In this document: piece after piece, positions 23,333 to 29,459 of the stretch
How the letters are laid out: each line of letters begins with the position of its first letter
How positions within the stretch are numbered: the stretch's first letter is position 1
Source of the DNA: Clostridiales bacterium
GTDB lineage: Bacteria; Bacillota; Clostridia; Christensenellales; Aristaeellaceae
NCBI GenBank assembly: GCA_004554085.1
Contig: SFNY01000041.1
Span: 1-29,459 of the forward strand
Reading direction: 5' to 3'
Length of the DNA: 29,459 nucleotides
Translations under genes and position numbers: made by a program
The notes under the pieces: model-generated
The model's database searches: none
The model's input: the letters and a program-made list of their open reading frames with translations, nothing else
What the model was told of the DNA's origin: nothing

Positions 23333-24328
23333 TCAGTACAGGCTGCCCGTGTTCACGATGGGCTGGGCGTCGTGGTTGCCGCAGAGCACCACCAGCAGGT
23401 TGGAGACCATCGCCGCCTTGCGCTCCTCGTCCAGCTGCACCACGCCGTTGTCGTTCAGGCGTTCCAGGGCCAGTTCCACCATGCCCACCGCGCCGTCCAC
23501 GATCATCTTGCGCGCGTCGATGATGGCGGAGGCCTGCTGGCGCTGGAGCATCACCGCTGCGATCTCCGTGGCGTAGGCCAGGTAGGTGATGCGGGCCTCG
23601 ATGATCTCGATGCCGGCCTCCTCCACGCGCTGCTGAATCTCGTCCCGGATGCGCCCGGCCACGATCTCGCTGGAGCCGCGCAGGCTGCCGTCGTCGGCCA
23701 CGCCGTCGCCGGTGGTGTCCACGTTGGGGGCTACGTCGTAGGGATACATGCGCACGATGTTGCGCAGCGTGCTGTCGCACTGCAGGGACAGGTACTCCTT
23801 GTAGTTGTCCACGTTGAACACCGCCTTGGCCGTGTCCACGATGCGCCAGGTGACCGCGATGCCGATCTCCACCGGATTGCCCAGGCAGTCGTTGATCTTC
23901 TGGCGGTTGTTGTTCAGGGTCATGATCTTCAGCGAAAGCTTGCGGCTGGGGGCCTCCGCAGCGCTGCCCGCAGTGCTCACGTTGGCCGATACGTCGCCGC
24001 TCTGGTTCAGGCGGGTCTTGGCCGCCGGGTTCACCGCCGTGCAGAAGGGGTTCACGAAGTAGAAGTCGTCGCCCTTCAGCGTGCCGATGTAGCGGCCGAA
24101 CAGCGTCAGCACCAGCGCCTCCTGGGGCTTCAATACCTTCAGGCCCGGCAGCGGCAGCCAGCACAGGCACATCACCACGATGCTCACGATCATCAGCGCC
24201 GGGCTTCCGCCCTCGTCCAGAATCAGTCCGCCGAACACGCAGCCCAGAATGGACAGCGCGAACAGCAGTATGGTCAACAGCAGCACAGGAAGGCCCAGCT
24301 TCCTTGTGGTCAGAATCTTCTCCGTCAT
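23333..24328 (-). CDS. SPFH/Band-7 domain membrane protein
   Basis: The start at 24328 has GGAGGTGA 5 nt upstream, giving 331 residues; upstream in-frame codons to 24349 precede the binding site. Two hydrophobic segments (about 14-38 and 45-62) anchor the N-terminus. The SPFH domain follows: LKPQEALVLTLFGRYIGTL, a DDFYFVNPF segment, GNPVEIGIAVTWRIVDTAKAVFNVDNYKEYL and LQCDSTLRNIVR, ending in the helical GIEIIEARITYLAYATEIAAVMLQRQQASAIIDAR. SPFH proteins form oligomeric membrane rings that organise lipid microdomains or control proteases. It is followed by the RHH gene. Confidence 0.92.
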   Translation of the reverse strand: MTEKILTTRKLGLPVLLLTILLFALSILGCVFGGLILDEGGSPALMIVSIVVMCLCWLPLPGLKVLKPQEALVLTLFGRYIGTLKGDDFYFVNPFCTAVNPAAKTRLNQSGDVSANVSTAGSAAEAPSRKLSLKIMTLNNNRQKINDCLGNPVEIGIAVTWRIVDTAKAVFNVDNYKEYLSLQCDSTLRNIVRMYPYDVAPNVDTTGDGVADDGSLRGSSEIVAGRIRDEIQQRVEEAGIEIIEARITYLAYATEIAAVMLQRQQASAIIDARKMIVDGAVGMVELALERLNDNGVVQLDEERKAAMVSNLLVVLCGNHDAQPIVNTGSLY

Positions 24329-24350
24329 AGCGGTCACCTCCGAATTCATG

Positions 24351-24390
24351 ATGATATTAAAATGATATCACTATGATTCTGCGCTGTCAA
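24351..24390 (-). promoter_or_regulatory. Promoter and putative operator of the SPFH-RHH operon
   Basis: On the minus strand a perfect TTGACA (24390-24385), 17 bp, TATCAT (24367-24362). On the plus strand the direct repeat ATGATAT occurs at 24351-24357 and 24362-24368, 11 bp apart (one helix turn), overlapping the -10 box; TGATATCA (24363-24370) is also a perfect palindrome. Confidence 0.7.
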
Positions 24391-24431
24391 GCATGCAGCG
24401 CGGATTTTACATATCTGTCCGAAATTCCATG

Positions 24432-24463
24432 AAAAAACGCCCGCGCGATGATTGCGCGGACGC
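24432..24463 (-). terminator. Terminator of the two-component operon
   Basis: On the minus strand GCGTCCGCGC (24463-24454) pairs with GCGCGGGCG (24446-24438), with G-T wobble, followed directly by six T. It lies 20 bp after the histidine kinase stop. Confidence 0.85.
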
Positions 24464-24482
24464 TCTTGCAGGGAATGGGGCG

Positions 24483-25829
24483 CTACTTCACCACGTCGGG
24501 CAGATAGACGCTGACGGACATGGTGGAATCGTTCTCGCCGGGGCGGATGAACAGTTCGCCGTTGCAGGCCTTCACGATGCGGCGCATGGATTTGAGGCCC
24601 ATGCCGCCGGGGCCGTTGCGCTTCTGGCTGAAGCTGTCCATACGCTGTGCCAGGGCACGGGCGTCGCGGCAGCTGTTCGTCACCCGCAGCAGCAGCGCGC
24701 GTTCCACGATGCGCAGGGAGACCTCGATCTCGCGCTTTTCCCCCGCAGCCAGGCGCTCACAGGCCTCGATGGCGTTGTCCAGCAGGTTGCCCACCAGCGC
24801 GCACAGATCCAGGTCGCGGATCGCCAGCGTCTCCGGCGCGGGGTGGAGCTTCCAGACAACCTCGACGCCGGAATCCCGCATGCGCAGCTGCTTTGCGTCC
24901 AGCAGGCTGTCGATCAGCGGGTGGCCGCAGTAAACCTGTGCGCGGGTCTGAGCGAAGGCGGCGTTCAGGGAGGCGAGGTATTCGTGCTGGCGCTCGTACT
25001 CGCCCTTCTGGCCCAGCGCGTCGATGACCAGCAGATGGTTGGAGATGTCGTGGCGCAGCTGACGGTAGCGGGACGCGCCGTCCAGCACGGTCTGCATCTG
25101 GCGCAGCTCGGCGCGGGCCTGCTGCTCCATGAGGCGGGCCTCCTCGGATTCGCGGATGCTGCCGTTGAGCTGGTGGATCAGGGAGAACAGGCCCAGTATG
25201 GAGATCAGCGGCAGGAAGATGGCGAATACGACCAGCGTGGAGATGTGTCGGGCGATCCAGGGGGAGACGGCGAGCCCCTGCCAAGTGTAGGAGACGAAGG
25301 CCAGCACGATGGAGGTTCCCGCCATCGCCAGGGCAGTGACGGCCAGCCTGCCCCAGAGCTGGCGCTCCAGGCGGTCCTCGATGATGTGCATGGCGCTGCG
25401 CAGCAGCAGATAGAGCAGCCAGGTGATGGCGGCGCAGAGGCTGTCGAGCAGCATTTGCTGAACGGGCGCGATGTCCGCGATGGAGATGTTCAGGGCCGGC
25501 GCGAGCCAGACGCAGAGCATCTCCGCGCAGGTGAAGAGCGCCAGCCACAATATGACGCTCAGGAGCCGGGTGGCGATGCGGCCGCGATAGCAGGCGAAGG
25601 GCAGCAGCAGGTATACCGCCGCGCACAGCGGCGCGCGCAGGGTCGAGGGCAGGCGCAGGCCCGGCAGGACGATGATGAGCGTCAGAGCCGCGGCGGTCAC
25701 CAGGCGGTGCAGACGGAAGTGGAAGCGCGGCTGGAGCAGCGCTTCCACCAGGGAGACGTAGCAATATTGGGTGCAGAGCCCGATGAAAAGGAAGGCGGGC
25801 GTGAGCCGGGTCAGGGTCAAGGAACTCAC
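24483..25829 (-). CDS. AgrC/GHKL-type sensor histidine kinase
   Basis: A 448-residue membrane kinase. Residues 1-220 hold about six hydrophobic helices; a short coiled coil (225-250) leads to the H-box YRQLRHDISNHL (His260). The ATP-binding GHKL domain has LVGNLLDNAIEAC (N-box) and GGMGLKSMRRI (G-box). It lacks the D-box form of classical kinases, as is usual for the AgrC group (HPK10), which often senses peptides. It starts with a GTG overlapping the stop of the response regulator gene (GTGA at 25829-25826). The ligand is unknown; no AgrD-like peptide or AgrB gene is nearby. Confidence 0.9.
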   Translation of the reverse strand: MSSLTLTRLTPAFLFIGLCTQYCYVSLVEALLQPRFHFRLHRLVTAAALTLIIVLPGLRLPSTLRAPLCAAVYLLLPFACYRGRIATRLLSVILWLALFTCAEMLCVWLAPALNISIADIAPVQQMLLDSLCAAITWLLYLLLRSAMHIIEDRLERQLWGRLAVTALAMAGTSIVLAFVSYTWQGLAVSPWIARHISTLVVFAIFLPLISILGLFSLIHQLNGSIRESEEARLMEQQARAELRQMQTVLDGASRYRQLRHDISNHLLVIDALGQKGEYERQHEYLASLNAAFAQTRAQVYCGHPLIDSLLDAKQLRMRDSGVEVVWKLHPAPETLAIRDLDLCALVGNLLDNAIEACERLAAGEKREIEVSLRIVERALLLRVTNSCRDARALAQRMDSFSQKRNGPGGMGLKSMRRIVKACNGELFIRPGENDSTMSVSVYLPDVVK

Positions 25830-26542
25830 CTCAGCTGATAGTGAATGAACTGCTCCAGCGCCTGCGCGTAGTAGCGGCGGCTGATGGGCAGACTGGCGCC
25901 GCTCTTCAGGAGGATGCGCAGATTTGTGCGGTCGATGTGGGCGATGGCGTCCACGCGAACCAGGAAGCTCTTGTGGATGCGGATGAAGGGGTGATCCTGC
26001 AATTCCAGGGCGATCTCGTCCAGACGGCGGTTCTGCGTCAGCGGCTCGGCCCGGGATTCCAGATGGACGAGCAGCTTGTGGCCGCTGCTTTCAAAGTAGA
26101 GGATGTCCCGCAGCGGAACCTGCAGGCTGTACTCACGGCTGCGGAGGCAGTAGCAGGCGTCGGCGCTCCAGTAGAACAAAAGGAAGCGGTTGATTGCGTC
26201 GTCAACGTCCTGCGCTGAGACGGGCTTGGAGATGAAGCCGATGGGCCGGTAGGAGAAGGCCTCCGGCATGCGCTCCGGGTGGCTGGTTACGAAAATGATT
26301 TCCGATTTCAGCCTGCGCGCGCGGATTTCCCCGGCAATCCGGTAACCATCCGCATCCTTCAGGGAGAGATCCAGAAAGATCAGATCCGGCGGCGCTTCGT
26401 TCAACTGACCCTGCAATTCGGCGCCGCTGCCGCAGACGCAGATGCGCGCGGTGATGCTCCGGGATGCAAAGCAGGCTTCCGCCCGCAGACGCAAATCCTC
26501 GGCCAACGGCGCGTCGTCGTCGCAAATCAGAACAGAGACCAT
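25826..26542 (-). CDS. LytTR-family response regulator
   Basis: The start at 26542 (MVSVLICDDD) follows GGAAGGGATG; the frame extends upstream without a better site. The product has 238 residues. The receiver domain shows CDDD (7-10), the phosphoacceptor Asp58 in LIFLDLSLKDADG, VTSHPERM and the lysine in FISKPVS. The C-terminal LytTR domain (about 130-238) includes ILYFESSGHKLLVHLE, HPFIRIHKSFLVR and the final RRYYAQALEQFIHYQ. Such regulators bind direct repeats upstream of target promoters. It is the first gene of the two-component operon. Confidence 0.93.
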   Translation of the reverse strand: MVSVLICDDDAPLAEDLRLRAEACFASRSITARICVCGSGAELQGQLNEAPPDLIFLDLSLKDADGYRIAGEIRARRLKSEIIFVTSHPERMPEAFSYRPIGFISKPVSAQDVDDAINRFLLFYWSADACYCLRSREYSLQVPLRDILYFESSGHKLLVHLESRAEPLTQNRRLDEIALELQDHPFIRIHKSFLVRVDAIAHIDRTNLRILLKSGASLPISRRYYAQALEQFIHYQLR

Positions 26543-26571
26543 GCAAACATCCCTTCCATATTTATGCATCA

Positions 26572-26615
26572 AATATAACATATTCATAATGCAAATGCAA
26601 GCTGTTTGCGCAAAC
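26572..26615 (-). promoter_or_regulatory. Promoter and palindrome upstream of the response regulator gene
   Basis: On the minus strand TTGCAT (26600-26595), 17 bp, TATATT (26577-26572). Four bases upstream of the -35 is a perfect 12-bp palindrome GTTTGCGCAAAC (26604-26615), and TTGCA-like elements recur nearby. This may be a regulator site. Confidence 0.6.
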
Positions 26616-26628
26616 TTTGCAAGTCAAA

Positions 26629-26655
26629 GCGCCTGCCGATGCATCGGTCAGGCGC
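26629..26655 (-). terminator. Hairpin after the AraC gene
   Basis: GCGCCTG (26629-26635) pairs with CAGGCGC (26649-26655), enclosing CCGATGCATCGG, itself self-complementary. On the minus strand it follows the araC-type stop and is trailed by TTTGACTTG, a modest T-rich tail. Confidence 0.65.
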
Positions 26656-26715
26656 GATGGGGACGTATTGCGGGGAAATGCGGAGCTGGAAGGGCGCACC
26701 GATGCACGGAGGGCG

Positions 26716-27588
26716 TCAGGCGCGGCTTCCGGCCTCCAGAATGTGCAGCTTGTACTGCTTGGGCGTGGTGCCCTTGTACTTGCGGAACTGCTTGATGAAG
26801 GCGCTGGAATCGGCAAAGCCGCAGTGCACGGCCACCTCGGCCACGTTCATGTCGGTGGTGGCGAGGAAGTGGGCGGCGCATTCGATGCGGTAGTAGTTCA
26901 GGTAATCGATGGGGGAGCGGTGCACGATGGTGCGGAAGTAGCGGCAGAAGTACTTCGGCGAGAAGCCGGTGAGCCGGGCCAGGGTCTCCAGCGAGATGTG
27001 CTGGCCGTAGTGCTGCTCGATGTACTCCAGCGCGGGCTTGAGCTGCTCTGCCTTCTGCCAGGTGCGCTCGGACACGGTGTGCAGCTGGGCTGCGCCGATG
27101 TTGTGCAGCTGGCCGCCCAGAAAGGCGAATACCGCGCCCAGCATGTCGATGCTGCACGTGCTGAAGTCCGTGGCGGCCAGATCGAACAGGCGCGTCACAG
27201 CGCATTGAAAGCGGGGATCGGCTTCAATCGAACTATTTTTGAGGAAGATGTTGTTCCGAAGCAGCGGCCGCAGCGCCTTCCTGCAGGATTCGATGCCGGG
27301 CGAGAGCGCCTGCGGATCGAACACGATGCACTCGTAGACGCAGTTTTCCGGCTCGCCGCCGTGAATCACGCCGCCGCCCACGGTCAGCAAATCTCCCGCT
27401 TCGGCCAGAAGCTCGCCGTCGTCCAAAAAAAGCCGCATTTTGCCGCTGCGGATGCGGATGATCTCCGTCTCCTTGTGCCAGTGCATCGTCATGCGGTAGC
27501 GGGGAAAGCTCTCGTCCACGTAGTAGTAATCCAGCGGGAAGTCGCCCGTGCGGTGTGGAATCTGCTCATGATAATCCAGGTAATGCAT
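26716..27588 (-). CDS. AraC-family transcriptional regulator with cupin sensor domain
   Basis: The start at 27588 (MHYLDYHEQIPHR) has AAGGGGGCGG upstream, giving 290 residues. The N-terminal cupin includes MHWHKETEIIRIRSGKMRLF, DLLTVGGGVIHGGEP, a sugar-binding type sensor. The C-terminal double helix-turn-helix (about 190-285) reads ISLETLARLTGFSPKYFCRYF and MNVAEVAVHCGFADSSAFIKQF, ending in the GTTPKQYK signature. It diverges from fucI and probably controls it in response to fucose or a related sugar. It has its own promoter in the shared gap. Confidence 0.93.
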   Translation of the reverse strand: MHYLDYHEQIPHRTGDFPLDYYYVDESFPRYRMTMHWHKETEIIRIRSGKMRLFLDDGELLAEAGDLLTVGGGVIHGGEPENCVYECIVFDPQALSPGIESCRKALRPLLRNNIFLKNSSIEADPRFQCAVTRLFDLAATDFSTCSIDMLGAVFAFLGGQLHNIGAAQLHTVSERTWQKAEQLKPALEYIEQHYGQHISLETLARLTGFSPKYFCRYFRTIVHRSPIDYLNYYRIECAAHFLATTDMNVAEVAVHCGFADSSAFIKQFRKYKGTTPKQYKLHILEAGSRA

Positions 27589-27632
27589 GGAAAAGCCGCC
27601 CCCTTCGTTATGGTGAATATATGACCACTTTC

Positions 27633-27705
27633 TGTGATTATACCACAATACAGTACGGGAAATCAATGTTATATTGTGATTAAATTGGTGCACTGGATTT
27701 AATCT
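27633..27705 (+). promoter_or_regulatory. fucI: Divergent araC-fucI control region with direct repeats
   Basis: TGTGATTA occurs twice in the same orientation (27633-27640 and 27675-27682), 42 bp apart, about four helix turns. For fucI, TTGTGA (27674-27679), an 18-bp spacer and TTTAAT (27698-27703) could be the promoter. AraC proteins commonly bind spaced direct half-sites, so these repeats are candidate operators. Confidence 0.45.
27637..27666 (-). promoter_or_regulatory. Promoter of the AraC-family gene
   Basis: On the minus strand TTGATT (27666-27661), 18 bp, TATAAT (27642-27637), a perfect -10. Confidence 0.65.
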
Positions 27706-27740
27706 ATACCATACAACAAATTTTCAGGAGGTAGATTACT

Positions 27741-29459
27741 ATGGCACAGAACAGATACGTCGGCGATTATCCGGTCATCGGCATCCGTCCCGTCATCGAC
27801 GGCCGCCGCGGCCCGCTGAAGGTTCGCGAATCCCTTGAGGATCAGACCATGGGCATGGCGAAGATCGCCAAGCAGCTCTTTGAGGAGAACCTGCGCTACT
27901 CCAACGGCGAGCCCGTGAAGGTCATCATCGCCGACACCACCATCGGCCGCGTGGCCGAGGCTGCCGCCTGCGAGGACAAGTTCCGCAAGAACAACGTTGC
28001 CATCACCCTGACCGTGACCCCCTGCTGGTGCTATGGCTCCGAGACCATGGATCAGGATCGCAACACCATCAAGGGCGTTTGGGGCCTGAACGCCACCGAG
28101 CGTCCCGGCGCGGTGTATCTGGCCTCCGTGCTGGCCACCCATGCCCAGAAGGGCCTGCCGGCCTTCGGCATCTACGGCCATGACGTGCAGGACGCCGACG
28201 ACACCGTCGTTCCCGAGGACGTCAAGGAAAAGCTGCTCCGCTTTGCGCGCGCAGCCGTCGCCGTTGCCACCATGCGCGGCAAGTCCTACCTGCAGATCGG
28301 TTCCATCTGCATGGGCATCGGCGGCTCCATCATCGATTCCAAGTTCATCGAGGACTATCTGGGCATGCGCGTCGAGTCCGTTGACGAGGTGGAAATCATC
28401 CGCCGCATGACCGAGGGCATCTACGACGAGGCCGAGTATCAGAAGCTCAAGGCCTGGGCCGATGAGCACGTCATCGAGGGCTTCGACAAGAACCCCGTCG
28501 AGCTGCAGAAGAGCCCCGAGCAGAAGAAGAAGGACTGGGAGTTCACCCTGAAGATGTACCTGATCATCAAGGACATGATGAACGGCAATCCCAACCTGCC
28601 CAAGGGCTGCGAGGAAGAGGCCGTAGGCCACAACGCCATCGCCGGCGGCTTCCAGGGCCAGCGCCAGTGGACGGACTTCTATCCGAACTGCGACTTCCCC
28701 GAGGCCATGCTGAACACCTCCTTCGACCACAACGGCGCCCGCGAGCCCTACGTCCTCGCCACCGAGAACGACGTGCTCAATGGTCTGGGCATGCTGTTCA
28801 TGAAGCTGCTCACCAACAAAGCCCAGATGTTCGCCGACGTGCGCACCTACTGGAGCCCCGAGGCCGTCAAGCGCGTCACCGGCTATGAGGTCGAGGGCAA
28901 GGCCAAGGAGGCCGGCGGCTTCATCCACCTGATCAACTCCGGCGCATGCTGCCTGGACGCCAACGGAGGTCAATGAGGCCGACCAGAAGGCCATCATGGC
29001 CAACACCACCTGGAACTACGCCGACAACGGCTACTTCCGTGGCGGCGGATATTCCTCCCGCTTCGTGACCGACTGCGAGATGCCCGCGACCATGATCCGC
29101 CTGAACCTGGTGGACGGCCTTGGCCCGGTGCTGCAGATCGCCGAGGGCTGGACCGTGAAGCTGCCCGACGAGGTCACCGATACCCTGTGGAAGCGTACCG
29201 ACTACACCTGGCCCTGCACCTGGTTCGCACCGCGCTGCGACGGCAAGGAAGGCTCTCCCTTCAAGACCGCCTATGACGTGATGAACAACTGGGGCGCCAA
29301 CCATGGCGCGATCAGCTACGGCCACATCGGCGCCGACCTGATCACCTTCTGCTCCATGCTGCGCATCCCGGTCTGCATGCACAACGTGCCCACCGAGAAG
29401 ATCTTCCGTCCCGCCGCATGGAACGCCTTCGGCATGGACAAGGAGGGCGCCGACTATCG
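27741..29459 (+). pseudogene. fucI: L-fucose isomerase FucI, frameshifted with a small deletion, 3' partial
   Basis: ATG 27741 is preceded by CAGGAGGT. The first part (to about 28965) is a close match to bacterial L-fucose isomerase: IGIRPVIDGRRGP, VTPCWCYGSETMDQD, FGIYGHDVQDADDT, NAIAGGFQGQRQWTDFYPN, the ATEND and FADVRTYWSPE segments that hold metal ligands, and GFIHLINSGACCLD. The frame then stops at 28976, while the remainder continues in another frame from about 28966 (EVNEADQ, then YFRGGGYSSRF, LGPVLQIAEGW, NNWGANHGAISYGHIGADLIT, MLRIPVCMHN) to the window edge. Compared with E. coli FucI, about 16 residues before the WE(I/V) motif are missing, a deletion of length 3n+2. The enzyme converts L-fucose to L-fuculose. 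An assembly fault is plausible given the perfect conservation on both sides. Confidence 0.9.

Noticed and set aside
28955..28985. Programmed ribosomal frameshift in fucI, livH or the COG2509 gene
   Set aside because: No slippery sequence with structure is visible, and conserved residues are missing at each point, which frameshifting would not explain.

Overview
The window looks like a piece of chromosome from a high-GC, gut-type member of the Clostridia (Bacillota). The support is indirect: strong AGGAGG-type ribosome binding sites, TTGACA/TATAAT-like promoters in AT-rich gaps, an AgrC/LytTR-type two-component pair, MgtE, LuxS, HelD and bacterial-type L-fucose isomerase. I cannot name a genus. 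No rRNA, tRNA, CRISPR array, transposase or phage gene was seen.

Layout. 1-4636 (+) is a branched-chain amino-acid ABC transporter, livK(partial)-livH-livM-livG-livF, closed by a terminator; livH is broken. 4755-5407 (+) is a small, visibly AT-richer two-gene module (unknown partner plus DUF4160 protein) with its own promoter and terminator. 5443-7888 (-) holds an MgtE magnesium transporter with a leader of about 450 nt and a HAD-IB phosphatase. 8012-11739 (-) is a possible operon led by luxS: luxS, a DUF2148 protein, a nucleotidyltransferase and a secreted YARHG-domain protein. 11939-12682 (+) is a Myb/SANT-like DNA-binding protein. 12787-14533 (+) is a self-contained cassette: promoter, radical SAM/SPASM enzyme, and an overlapping gene for a zinc-knuckle protein ending in eight tandem 15-residue repeats. 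Near-identical terminators lie on both sides of it. 14705-16675 (-) is a large acidic secreted protein. 16835-23066 (+) is an operon of helD, a BaiN-type flavoprotein, a COG2509-type flavoprotein (broken) and a HAD-thiamine pyrophosphokinase fusion. 23128-24328 (-) is an SPFH membrane protein with a ribbon-helix-helix partner. 24432-26600 (-) is a LytTR response regulator/GHKL kinase pair. 26716-29459 holds an AraC regulator divergent from fucI (broken, runs off the window).

How the parts work together. The transporter genes form one uptake system. AraC and fucI share a 152-bp divergent control region and probably form a fucose-responsive unit. The radical SAM enzyme and the repeat protein overlap by 7 nt, so they are probably made together; an enzyme-substrate relation is the most interesting hypothesis here, but it is inference.

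One caution applies to the whole window. Three conserved genes (livH near 1385, the COG2509 gene near 21390, fucI near 28966) each lack a short conserved internal block and change reading frame at the same point. Three such events in 29 kb suggest assembly-type deletions as much as true pseudogenes.
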